Shown: one piece after another, positions 7,081-15,795 of the stretch
Layout: every line of letters starts with the position of its first letter
How positions within the stretch are numbered: the stretch's first letter is position 1
Source of the DNA: UBA1444 sp964601085
GTDB lineage: Bacteria > Bacillota > Negativicutes > UBA1444
DNA length: 33,379 bases
Direction: 5' to 3'
Assembly: GCA_964601085.1 (NCBI GenBank)
Contig: CAZRLN010000028.1
Span: forward strand, 1-33,379
The notes under the pieces: model-generated
Database searches by the model: none
Seen by the model: only the letters and a program-made list of their open reading frames with translations
Told to the model about the DNA's origin: nothing
Translations under genes and position numbers: made by a program

Positions 7081-8970
7081 ATGATCCGCGAACAACGAAC
7101 CCGGGAGAAATTGCGGACGTATTATCAGAAATTCATGACGCAGGGCGTCATGGACCCCAATGTTCATCCCTGGGTGGCGGAAGCCTGGCAAAAGAGCCGT
7201 AGCTTGGGAGTGCCGGCGAAAAAATTCGGCCCATTGGTCCGCCTGACCGAAGCCGAGCGGGGCGAGCGACTGTCTGCGGCTCGCGCGGTGATTCGACAGC
7301 TGGATGTTTTCTACGATGGTGTCCGGGATTTCCTGAGCCGGAACAATATCAGCTTTTTGCTGTTGGATGCCGATTCCTACGTGCTGAAGAGCTACAGCAT
7401 GTCGTTTTATCAGCGGACGCCCGGGGAACTCGAAGGGGCGCGCCTGTCGGACAAGGATATCGGTGCATCAAGCATCGGTATCGCGTTGGCGCATCGCACG
7501 CCGTTCATTTTGTTCGGGCCGGAAATCTGGATCGAGGATTGCCATGATTCCGACGCGGCGACGGCGCCAATTATCGTGGATGGAGAAATTCGCTACCTGG
7601 TTTCCATGGTGGTGATGGACGGGACCGACAAGCAACATCTGCCGATGGACGCCTTAATGGCTCTCCTCTTGTCGGTTAAACATTCGCTGGAGCAAACCCT
7701 GGCGCTGGAGGAGAAGCTTGAGGAGCGGGAAGCACTGTTGGACAAGGTGCCATTAGTGATTTATCAGGTCGATCCAACCGGCGAGGTGCTGTACGCAAAC
7801 CGCCTGGGCAACGATCGGCTGGTTCGGGGGATCAAACGCAGTCACAGCATGGAGCACCGGCTGGATTTGAACGAAGTCGTCCTGAACTACCGCCATACGC
7901 AGATTCCCCGCGCGTTTTTGGGTGTTCCGTCCTTCAACCGGGAACTGGTCTGGATCATTGGCGGAAAGACGTATGAAGACATCGCCAGCATCTGGCCGAA
8001 TCCGCGGGACGGAGAAATCCGCAGCGCAACCGTGGTTTCCACGCCGATCGAAGACATGAAGACGCTGTTGGCCTATGCGTCCCAGTACAAGGCGCGGTAC
8101 AGCCTGTCGAGCCTGGTGGGGGAAGCGCCGAGATTTACGGCGATGAAGGACAAGGCGGCCCGTTGCGCCCGCCATCTGGAGCACCTGTTGATACTGGGCG
8201 AACCCGGAACCGGCAAGCAGCGGCTGGCGCATGGCATACACCAGGCGAGCCCGCATGCGGCCGGCCCCCTGATTACCGTTCGTTGCGGCGATACTCCGCC
8301 GGAACTGCTGCCGCGGGAGTTGTTCGGAAAACCGGCTGGCGCCGGCGAGGCCAATGTTCCGGGGAAAATTGAACTGGCCCGCGGCGGGACCCTGTTCATC
8401 GATGAAATCGACAAGATGCCGGTGACGCTGGGGAATGAGCTGGCGGCGGCCCTGAAACGGGAAAAGGAGGTCCGGGTCATCGCCGCGGCGGACGTCGATC
8501 CGAAACGGCTGGTTTCGAAGGAACTATTCGCTGAAGACCTGTATTATCTGATTGCGCAGTCAGTGATCCGCACGCCTTCGCTGCGGCATCGCCAGACCGA
8601 TATTCCGCTGATTGCCGCTGACATTCTGAAAGAGCTGTCCCTGCAGCACCCGGCGGAGGGAAAACAATTGTCGCCGGCGGCGGTCGGCTTACTGATGAAT
8701 CATGATTGGCCGGGCAATGTCAAACAGTTGCAGGGGGTGCTGGAGCAGGGTTTCTTCCATGCCCACGGCACGATGATCCAACCGACGGACCTGGTGTTGC
8801 CGGGCGGCAGCGGTTGGGGAAAATCGTGGAAACGAGACCGGAATGTGTTTGTCGAGGCATGGAAATCGTGCGGTGGCAATATCAGCCGCCTCGCCGCGAA
8901 CCTGGAGGTTAGCCGGGTCACTTTGTATCGTTACCTGGAAAAGTATGGACTGGAAAGAAATCGAAAGTAG
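7081..8970 (+). CDS. AcoR-like bEBP-family regulator with degenerate AAA+ core
   Basis: Predicted DNA-binding regulator of 629 residues with the AcoR layout: N-terminal GAF-like sensor (~40-205), PAS-like region (~218-330), AAA+ domain (~343-575) and Fis-type helix-turn-helix (599-625). Walker A (GEPGTGKQ, 373-380) and Walker B (FIDEID, 439-444) look intact. The GAFTGA loop that touches sigma-54 is missing: after ELFG the chain reads KPAGAGEANVPG (416-427). The arginine-finger segment FREDLYYRL reads FAEDLYYLI (483-491), losing both arginines, and sensor II is GNVKQL instead of GNVREL. So it should bind DNA and perhaps ATP, but is unlikely to activate sigma-54 in the standard way. GGGGGTG (7070-7076) precedes the ATG by 4 bases. 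The target is unknown; the divergent NrdD-like gene is the nearest candidate. TrmB begins 14 bases after its stop. Confidence 0.82.
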   Translation: MIREQRTREKLRTYYQKFMTQGVMDPNVHPWVAEAWQKSRSLGVPAKKFGPLVRLTEAERGERLSAARAVIRQLDVFYDGVRDFLSRNNISFLLLDADSYVLKSYSMSFYQRTPGELEGARLSDKDIGASSIGIALAHRTPFILFGPEIWIEDCHDSDAATAPIIVDGEIRYLVSMVVMDGTDKQHLPMDALMALLLSVKHSLEQTLALEEKLEEREALLDKVPLVIYQVDPTGEVLYANRLGNDRLVRGIKRSHSMEHRLDLNEVVLNYRHTQIPRAFLGVPSFNRELVWIIGGKTYEDIASIWPNPRDGEIRSATVVSTPIEDMKTLLAYASQYKARYSLSSLVGEAPRFTAMKDKAARCARHLEHLLILGEPGTGKQRLAHGIHQASPHAAGPLITVRCGDTPPELLPRELFGKPAGAGEANVPGKIELARGGTLFIDEIDKMPVTLGNELAAALKREKEVRVIAAADVDPKRLVSKELFAEDLYYLIAQSVIRTPSLRHRQTDIPLIAADILKELSLQHPAEGKQLSPAAVGLLMNHDWPGNVKQLQGVLEQGFFHAHGTMIQPTDLVLPGGSGWGKSWKRDRNVFVEAWKSCGGNISRLAANLEVSRVTLYRYLEKYGLERNRK

Positions 8971-8984
8971 GTGTTTCCCTCCGG

Positions 8985-9662
8985 ATGGGACGGTTACGTA
9001 GAAGACCTGGGATGGTGGAAGCTCTGGGCAAATATCCCGGGCTGGCTGTGATCCCGGATGAAAATTTTGAAGGCAAGGGCGGCTGGAAACAACGGTTTCC
9101 TCTGGCCGGACCATTGCATCTGGAACTGGGGACCGGCAAAGGACAGTTTTTGCGGGAGATGGCCCGAAAGCATCCGGAATGGAACTTCATTGGCCTGGAA
9201 AAAGAACCCGGCGTACTGTTGCAGGCGGTTCGGACCGCCCATGAGCTTGGGTTGACAAACCTGAAATTTATTTTGGGCGATGTACAGTGGCTGGACCGGC
9301 TGTTCGACCCGTCGGAGATCGACGGCCTGTACATCCATTTCTGCGATCCCTGGCCCAAAAGTCGGCATGAGAAGAGACGCCTGACTCACGAAAGCTTTTT
9401 GCGGTTATACCGGCAAATTCTGGCTCCCTCCGGCGTCCTTCGGTTCAAAACCGACAACCTGGATCTGTTCGAGTATTCCCTGGCATCCTTTGCGGCCGCC
9501 GGCATGGAACTGACCTGCGTGGCCCGCGACATCCATGCGGCCGGGGCAAACGATTCCGCCATTATGACGGAATACGAAGCGAAATTTTCTGCCGCCGGGT
9601 TGCCTGTGTATTATTGTGAAGCCCGGTTTGACAAATCCGGGGAGGAATCCGCCAGTGTCTGA
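8985..9662 (+). CDS. trmB: tRNA (guanosine(46)-N7)-methyltransferase
   Basis: Makes m7G46 in the variable loop of tRNAs using S-adenosylmethionine. The 225-residue length is typical. The SAM-binding motif ELGTGKGQFL, a GLEKEPGVL acidic strand, and the TrmB hallmark DPWPKSRHEKRRL are all present. The start MGRLRRRP matches the basic N-terminus of the family. The ribosome site before ATG 8985 is poor. It opens a tightly spaced run; the next gene overlaps its last 8 bases. Confidence 0.93.
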   Translation: MGRLRRRPGMVEALGKYPGLAVIPDENFEGKGGWKQRFPLAGPLHLELGTGKGQFLREMARKHPEWNFIGLEKEPGVLLQAVRTAHELGLTNLKFILGDVQWLDRLFDPSEIDGLYIHFCDPWPKSRHEKRRLTHESFLRLYRQILAPSGVLRFKTDNLDLFEYSLASFAAAGMELTCVARDIHAAGANDSAIMTEYEAKFSAAGLPVYYCEARFDKSGEESASV

Positions 9663-10872
9663 AACAGGAATGCGCACGCGGGGCGGAGTGGGAATGCGGA
9701 TCTGGGCCAGCCCCCTGGAAGGTCTGGGATTTGTGACCATTCTGCTGTTTCTCGTCGGGACGATCAACGTATTTAGCGCCAGTTTTGTTTTGGGGTCGCA
9801 ACTTTTGGGCGACAGCCTGTATTTTTTGAAGCGTCATTTTGCCGCCACGCTGATTGGCTTGGCTGGGATGGCCTTCGTCATCCGGCAGGGATACTCTTGG
9901 TTTCTGAAACGGATTACATTATGGGCGGTTTTAACCATGGCGCTGCTCATTGCCGTGCTGGTGATCGGCGTGGAAGCAAATGGCGCCCGGCGCTGGCTTT
10001 CCATCGGCGGGCTTACCACCTTCCAGCCTTCCGAGCTGGCGAAACTGGTTGGAGTTCTGGCGGCGACGGCGTACATCGGCCCCCGGCTGGACCGTCGCAC
10101 GGTCTCCCTGTTTTCCTATCCGATCCTCATCACTGGGGCGTTGGCGGCGCTGGTGACGATTCAGCCGGATATGGGAACCGGCATGATTATCATCGCCATG
10201 TGCCTAGTCCCTTACCTGGTGGCGGGAATTTCCAAACGGGAATGGATCATCCTGGGCGTCGTCGGCGGCGGGGGAGTGGTGTTGCTGATCTGGCGCGCCG
10301 CCTATCGGGCCGAGCGGATTTTGGCCTGGTTCAACCCTGAGGGGTATTCGCAGACCAGCGGTTATCAACCGCTGCAGTCGCTGCTGGCGATCGGTTCGGG
10401 CGGTCTGAAGGGAACCGGCTTGGGCATGGGCGCCAGCAAGTTTTATTATCTGCCGGAAGCGCACACGGACTTTGCTTTTGCCATCTGGGCGCAGGAAACC
10501 GGATTTATCGGCGGGGTTGTCGTGCTGCTGCTGATCGGCGCATTGGCCAGTTATGGGATCCGGATCGCCATGGAGGCCGTCGATGGACGGGGACGTATTC
10601 TGGCCATCGGAATTGTGTTTATGATCGTGGGGCAAGCCATCGGCAACATCGCCATGGTGCTCAGCCTGTTGCCGGTGACCGGGGTGCCCATGCCGTTTTT
10701 CAGCTATGGCGGCACTGCCTTGTTCGTCAACATCTGGGCCATGGGATTTTTGTTCAGCGTGGCGGTGGAGTCAGCCCGCCGCGGCCCGAAACGAAGCGAC
10801 GCCGACAAGCCGGAACCGGCGTTCCGCTCGAAAATGCGGCTGACGGACCGGCTGGCGCAGCATGGCCGCTAA
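9655..10872 (+). CDS. ftsW: FtsW/RodA/SpoVE-family SEDS glycosyltransferase
   Basis: Polytopic membrane protein that polymerises lipid II into glycan strands with a class B PBP partner. About 405 residues and roughly ten helices. Family signatures are NGARRWLSIGGLTTFQPSE, the conserved PEAHTDFAFAIWAQETGF extracytoplasmic stretch and VTGVPMPFFSYGGT near the end. GTG 9655 is chosen because GGAGG (9641-9645) lies 9 bases upstream; TTG 9616 would intrude into trmB and ATG 9670 is further away. The partner PBP is two genes downstream in the same run, so the pair may act in division, elongation or spore cortex synthesis; which one cannot be decided here. Confidence 0.88.
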   Translation: MSETGMRTRGGVGMRIWASPLEGLGFVTILLFLVGTINVFSASFVLGSQLLGDSLYFLKRHFAATLIGLAGMAFVIRQGYSWFLKRITLWAVLTMALLIAVLVIGVEANGARRWLSIGGLTTFQPSELAKLVGVLAATAYIGPRLDRRTVSLFSYPILITGALAALVTIQPDMGTGMIIIAMCLVPYLVAGISKREWIILGVVGGGGVVLLIWRAAYRAERILAWFNPEGYSQTSGYQPLQSLLAIGSGGLKGTGLGMGASKFYYLPEAHTDFAFAIWAQETGFIGGVVVLLLIGALASYGIRIAMEAVDGRGRILAIGIVFMIVGQAIGNIAMVLSLLPVTGVPMPFFSYGGTALFVNIWAMGFLFSVAVESARRGPKRSDADKPEPAFRSKMRLTDRLAQHGR

Positions 10873-10875
10873 CTG

Positions 10876-11979
10876 ATGGATGATGTAAATCTGGCCCGAC
10901 GACTGTTGGAGTGGTATGACCGCCGGCGGCGGGAACTGCCCTGGCGGACCGAATCCGATCCTTACCGTATCTGGGTATCGGAAGTGATGTTGCAGCAGAC
11001 CCGGGTCGAGGCGGTTATTCCTTATTATCACAATTTTTTGCGGCGATTTCCGGATATGCGGAGTCTGGCGGACGCGCCGCCGGAAGAATTGCTGTCGGCC
11101 TGGCAGGGGTTGGGATATTATTCCCGGGCCCGAAATTTGCAGCAGGGAGTGCGGGAGGTGCTGGCCCGCTACGGCGGTACCCTGCCGGATTCCCGCGACG
11201 AAATCGGCGCGTTGCCTGGCATTGGCCCCTATACGGCAGGAGCTATTCTCAGCATTGCCTATAATCAGGCGGAACCGGCTGTCGATGGAAATGTTCTCCG
11301 CGTATTCAGCCGTCTGCTGCATATCGAGGAACTGGTGGAACGAACGCCGGTGCGTCGGCGGATTGAAGCGGCGGTGCGGGAACTGATGGCGGGAACCCCC
11401 CGCTGCGGCGACATCACACAGGCTTTGATGGAACTGGGAGCGTTGGTTTGCATCCCGCGAAATCCCCGCTGCGGAGAGTGCCCCTGGCAGGAAGTCTGCA
11501 TCGCGAACCAGCGATCGGACCAGGCCCTTCTGCCCCGTCGCAAGGCGGCGGAGCCACCGCGCCAGGCGATGGTGTTTACGGGGATTCTGCTGGAGGACGG
11601 CCGTGCGCTGGCTGTGCGGCGGCCTGACCGGGGCCTGCTCGCCGGGATGTGGGAATTTCCCTCCGTGGAAATCCTCGATCCTCCGGCGGCGGCCATGGAC
11701 GTTGCGGAGTTGCTTTGCGCCCGGTTCCGCGAATTGGGGCAGGAAGTGTCAATTCAGGCGGACTGGCATTCGCTGACCCATAGCTTCAGCCACCGTCAAT
11801 GGCAGATAAAAACCTTCCGTTGCCGGCGGCGAAACCCGGCGGGCTTTGATCCGGCAGGGGACGGCCGCTGGCTGGACAGCGAACAGATTGCCGCGTTGAA
11901 CTGGGCGGGTCCGCACCGAAAAATCGCGGCCTGGGTCCGAAGTGAACTGGAGCAGGAAATGCGCGAGAAAGGGTTGTAA
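10876..11979 (+). CDS. mutY: A/G-specific adenine DNA glycosylase
   Basis: Removes adenine mispaired with 8-oxoguanine. The helix-hairpin-helix domain carries the catalytic Glu in SEVMLQQTRVEAVIPYY (~36-52), the hairpin LPGIGPYTAGAI and the catalytic Asp in AVDGNVLRVFSRL. The iron-sulfur loop CIPRNPRCGECPWQEVC has the exact C-x6-C-x2-C-x5-C spacing. A NUDIX-like 8-oxoG recognition domain follows (~225-360). The 367-residue length is normal. The gene starts 3 bases after the SEDS stop, so it is translated from the same message, an unusual partnership of DNA repair with wall synthesis genes. Confidence 0.95.
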   Translation: MDDVNLARRLLEWYDRRRRELPWRTESDPYRIWVSEVMLQQTRVEAVIPYYHNFLRRFPDMRSLADAPPEELLSAWQGLGYYSRARNLQQGVREVLARYGGTLPDSRDEIGALPGIGPYTAGAILSIAYNQAEPAVDGNVLRVFSRLLHIEELVERTPVRRRIEAAVRELMAGTPRCGDITQALMELGALVCIPRNPRCGECPWQEVCIANQRSDQALLPRRKAAEPPRQAMVFTGILLEDGRALAVRRPDRGLLAGMWEFPSVEILDPPAAAMDVAELLCARFRELGQEVSIQADWHSLTHSFSHRQWQIKTFRCRRRNPAGFDPAGDGRWLDSEQIAALNWAGPHRKIAAWVRSELEQEMREKGL

Positions 11980-11984
11980 CGGTT

Positions 11985-13955
11985 TTGTCAGTGAATAATG
12001 TGCCATCCGCAAAGAAATTTAAGAAATTCTGCCTTTTGCTGGTGGGATTATTGGTGTTGTTGGCCATTCGCCTGGCCTGGGTCCAGTTGATTGACGGCAG
12101 GGCCTGGTCGGAACGGGCGCGGGAGCAGCTCCAGGAGAGCCGCAGCCTGCAAACCCCCCGTGGGGCGATCTATGACCGGACCGGCAAGGAGCTGGCCATC
12201 AGCCATATGGCGAAATCCTTGTATGCGAATCCCCGGGAAGTGAAAGATCCGGACGCTCTGGCCAAAAAACTCGCGCCGCTTCTGGCCATGGACGAAAATG
12301 TTCTGCGAGACAGGCTCAAGGTCAAGGGCGCCTTCATCTGGCTGAAACGGACGCTGGAACCACCGGAATATCAGCGTGTCGCCGGACTGATCGAGCGGGA
12401 AAAGATCCGGGGCCTGGAATTTCAGGAGGAGAGCCGGCGCGTATACCCGAACGATATGCTGGCGGCCCATGTCCTGGGGTTCGTGGGAACCGACGATAAA
12501 GGCCTGACGGGAATCGAGATGGCGATGGATGCCACGATTCGGGGGCAAACGCACAAACAGATTCTGGATACCGATAGCAAGGGAATTCCGATCTTCAAGT
12601 CCATCTTCGCCTTTCAAAAGCCGAAATCAGGGCAATCCATCTACCTGACGATCGACAGCGCGATTCAGTTCGCCGTGGAACAGGCGTTGGACAATGCGAT
12701 GAAGCGGACGCAGGCGCAAGGGGCGACCATGATCGTGATGAATCCCAAGACGGGGGAAATCCTGGCGATGGCCAGTCGTCCGGCCTTCAACCCCAACTCT
12801 TTCTTCCGCTTTCGGGAGCAGGATTGGCGAAATCGGGCGATCGCAACGATCTATGAACCGGGCTCCACCTTCAAGTCGCTGGTGGCCGCCGCCGGATTTC
12901 AGGAAAAAGTTGTCCGGGCGCAGGAGATGTTCAACGACACCGGCGCAATCGATGTCGGCGGCCGGGTGATTCAGAACTGGGATGGCGGCAGTTACGGCGT
13001 CATGCCTTTTTCCGACTTCGTCAAGTATTCGATCAACACGGGCTTCGCGGCCGTCGCGCAACGCATGGGCGGAAAGCGGATGCTGCAGTATGCGGAGAAA
13101 TTCGGGCTCGGCAAGGCGACAGGGGTGGAGTTGCCGGGAGAAGAAGATGGGATGCTGATCAGCCTGGATGCGATGCAGCCGGCCGACGTAGCCACTATGG
13201 GGATCGGCCAGGCCGTTGCCGTCACGCCGTTGCAATTGCTGACGGCGGTATGTTCGCTGGCGAATGACGGGAAACTTATGAAGCCGCACATTGTCAAGGA
13301 AATTCGCGATAGCGACGGGCTGCTGGTCAGCTATTCGTCGCCGCAGGTCGTTCGCCAGGCTGTCTCGCCGGAAGTGGCCCATGAAATGGTGGGACTGATG
13401 GAAAAAGTCCTGACGGAAGGCGGCGGGAAACGGGCCCGGGTCGAAGGCTACCGCTTCGCCGGGAAGACCGGAACCGCGGAACGATTGCGCGACAATGGCG
13501 CCGGCTATGATCCGGGACGTTACATTGCCTCGTTTGTCGGGTTCGGACCGGTGGAGGACATTCAACTGGCCGGCCTGGTCGTGATTGACAGTCCGCGGGG
13601 GCTTTATTACGGCGGGGAGATCGCCGCGCCGGTTTTTGCGGAAGCGATGACGCAGATTGTCAGAATTGCGGGAGTGCGGCCGTCGCAGCTTCCCGCGGCT
13701 TTCCAGCCGCCAAAGGGAACCCAGGCGCCGGCGGCGCCGGTTCGGGCTGCGGCGCCGCCGGCAGTGATTCCGGCCGGAAAATTTGCGATGCCGGATGTCA
13801 GGGGAAGAACGATCCGGGAAACAGCGCTACTGCTGAAGAACTATGGATTGTCCATGATCCCCGAGGGTAGCGGGATTTCCGTCCGGCAGAGTGTGGCGCC
13901 GAACGCGCCGGTGACGAGGGGAACCGAGATTACGGTCTATTTTGAACCAAGGTAG
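11985..13955 (+). CDS. Class B penicillin-binding protein (FtsI/SpoVD type) with one PASTA domain
   Basis: Peptidoglycan transpeptidase that crosslinks glycan made by its SEDS partner. A short cytoplasmic lead and one membrane anchor (~15-35) precede the PBP dimerisation domain (PRGAIYDRTGKELA) and the transpeptidase domain with the three active-site motifs STFK (294-297, catalytic Ser 294), SIN (349-351) and KTG (494-496). An Ala/Pro linker leads to a single C-terminal PASTA domain (~600-656). The PASTA tail suggests SpoVD or Gram-positive type division PBPs. TTG 11985 or GTG 11991 could be the start; neither has a strong ribosome site, and both follow mutY by under 12 bases. Confidence 0.9.
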   Translation: MSVNNVPSAKKFKKFCLLLVGLLVLLAIRLAWVQLIDGRAWSERAREQLQESRSLQTPRGAIYDRTGKELAISHMAKSLYANPREVKDPDALAKKLAPLLAMDENVLRDRLKVKGAFIWLKRTLEPPEYQRVAGLIEREKIRGLEFQEESRRVYPNDMLAAHVLGFVGTDDKGLTGIEMAMDATIRGQTHKQILDTDSKGIPIFKSIFAFQKPKSGQSIYLTIDSAIQFAVEQALDNAMKRTQAQGATMIVMNPKTGEILAMASRPAFNPNSFFRFREQDWRNRAIATIYEPGSTFKSLVAAAGFQEKVVRAQEMFNDTGAIDVGGRVIQNWDGGSYGVMPFSDFVKYSINTGFAAVAQRMGGKRMLQYAEKFGLGKATGVELPGEEDGMLISLDAMQPADVATMGIGQAVAVTPLQLLTAVCSLANDGKLMKPHIVKEIRDSDGLLVSYSSPQVVRQAVSPEVAHEMVGLMEKVLTEGGGKRARVEGYRFAGKTGTAERLRDNGAGYDPGRYIASFVGFGPVEDIQLAGLVVIDSPRGLYYGGEIAAPVFAEAMTQIVRIAGVRPSQLPAAFQPPKGTQAPAAPVRAAAPPAVIPAGKFAMPDVRGRTIRETALLLKNYGLSMIPEGSGISVRQSVAPNAPVTRGTEITVYFEPR

Positions 13956-13963
13956 GCGTAAGA

Positions 13964-15697
13964 ATGGCCGACAAAGAAAAGCTGGCGGAATTGTTTCTCG
14001 AGATTGGCGAGTGGTTGGAACTCAAGGGGGACAACCCCTTTAAAATCCGCGCCTATGAATCGGCGGCCCGGGTTTTCGAACAACTCGAGGAAGATCCGGC
14101 TGCTTTGGCGCTGAACGGCAAACTGGAGGAGCTTACCGGAGTCGGCAAGGCGATTGCCGCCAAGGCGCTGGAGTTTTTCGAGACCGGGCGCATCGCCTTT
14201 CATGATGAGCTTCGGGCGTCGATCCCGGCGGTATTGTTCGAGCTGGTCAAAATCCCGGGCCTGGGGGCAAAAAAGGCTCGGCTGATTTATGAAAAGCTGG
14301 GGGTTCAGTCAGTCGGCGAGCTGGAATATGCCTGCAAGGAAAACCGCCTGTTGGAATTGCCGGGGTTCGGCGCCAAAACCCAGGCGAAAATTCTGGCGGG
14401 AATTGAAGCCCTGCGTCGGTTCCAGGGGCGAACCCTGATCAGCGAGGCGCTGCCGGCCGCGGAAGAAATAGCGGCCTATTTGGCGAAGATCCCCGGCGTG
14501 ACGGCGGTGATGGTGGCGGGCAGTATCCGCCGGCGCAGGGAAACTGTCGGCGATGTCGACATCGTGGCGGGAGGAGACGGACAAGCGCTGGTGATGCAGG
14601 CGGTGACGGCCATGCCATCGGTTTTGTCGGTGATCGCCCAGGGCCCGACTAAAACCAGCGTGACGCTGCACAATGGATTGAACGTCGATGTGCGGTTAGT
14701 GACGCCGGCCCAGTATCCCAGCGCCCTGCATCACTTCACCGGCAGCAAGGAGCATAATGTCGCCCTGCGGGGACTGGCCAGGGAAATGGGCCTGAAAATC
14801 AGCGAATATGGCGTGGAGCGTCCGGATGGCTCCGTTGTGCTGGTTGAGGATGAAGCGGCGCTGTACCGGCTACTGGGACTGGATTATATCGAGCCGGAAC
14901 TGCGGGAAGGCGGCGATGAGATAGCGGCCGCCCGCGAACATAGACTGCCGCGCTTGGTGCGGGAAGACGAGATTCGGGGCGCTTTTCACCTCCATACCAC
15001 AAGGTCGGATGGGCGGGCCAGCGTGGAACAGTTGGCGGCCGCCGCGCAACAGCGGGGCTGGAGTTACCTCGGAATCAGCGACCACAGCCGGACGGCTTTT
15101 TACGCCGGCGGGCTCAAGCCCGAAGCGGTGCGGGAACAACTGCGGGAAATCGCCGAATATAACGCGGTCCATCCAGAGTTCCGGATCTTCGCCGGGATCG
15201 AAAGCGATATTTTACCGGATGGATCCCTGGATTACGACGAGGAACTTTTGGCGAAGTTCGATTTCGTCATCGGTTCGGTTCATTCGTCGTTTACCATGGC
15301 GGAAGCGGCGATGACCGAGCGGATCGCAACTGCGATGCGCAATCCTTTTCTGACGATGCTGGGACATCCGACGGGGCGGCTGCTTTTGGCCCGCGACGCC
15401 TATGCGGTCGATCTGAACGAGATCATTCGGGTGGCGGCGGCAACGCGGACGATCCTGGAGATCAACGCCAGCCCCTATCGCCTGGATCTGGACTGGCGCT
15501 GGTGCCGGCAGGCCAAAACCGCCGGCGTGATGCTGGCGATCAATCCGGACGCGCATTCCGCGGAAGAACTGGCCGTAGTTTCCTATGGGGTGGGAATCGC
15601 CCGCAAAGGCTGGCTGGAGGCCGCAGATATCCTGAATACGCGGCCGGCGGCGGAAGTGTCGGCGCTGCTGTCGCGGAAGCGAAAAAGCCGTCCATAG
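13964..15697 (+). CDS. polX: DNA polymerase/3'-5' exonuclease PolX
   Basis: Family X repair polymerase with a PHP nuclease domain, 577 residues. Helix-hairpin-helix segments (LTGVGKAIAAK, IPGLGAKKA, LPGFGAKTQ) occupy the first 150 residues. The polymerase active site is GSIRRRRETVGDVDIV, with Asp 197 and 199, and Asp 242 in VDVRLV. The PHP metal site shows HLHTTRSDG, ISDHS, GIESDIL, GSVHSSF, GHPTGR and NPDAHS, so exonuclease activity is likely retained. It starts 8 bases after the PBP stop and probably ends the trmB-led unit; no clear terminator follows. Confidence 0.95.
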   Translation: MADKEKLAELFLEIGEWLELKGDNPFKIRAYESAARVFEQLEEDPAALALNGKLEELTGVGKAIAAKALEFFETGRIAFHDELRASIPAVLFELVKIPGLGAKKARLIYEKLGVQSVGELEYACKENRLLELPGFGAKTQAKILAGIEALRRFQGRTLISEALPAAEEIAAYLAKIPGVTAVMVAGSIRRRRETVGDVDIVAGGDGQALVMQAVTAMPSVLSVIAQGPTKTSVTLHNGLNVDVRLVTPAQYPSALHHFTGSKEHNVALRGLAREMGLKISEYGVERPDGSVVLVEDEAALYRLLGLDYIEPELREGGDEIAAAREHRLPRLVREDEIRGAFHLHTTRSDGRASVEQLAAAAQQRGWSYLGISDHSRTAFYAGGLKPEAVREQLREIAEYNAVHPEFRIFAGIESDILPDGSLDYDEELLAKFDFVIGSVHSSFTMAEAAMTERIATAMRNPFLTMLGHPTGRLLLARDAYAVDLNEIIRVAAATRTILEINASPYRLDLDWRWCRQAKTAGVMLAINPDAHSAEELAVVSYGVGIARKGWLEAADILNTRPAAEVSALLSRKRKSRP

Positions 15698-15795
15698 GAC
15701 GCGGCAGGAATCAGCGGAGGATTTCGCGAACCTTATTCGGTACAGGACAAAATTCACAGGGGTTCTAAATGATAGGAATCGGGAGGGATAGACCG

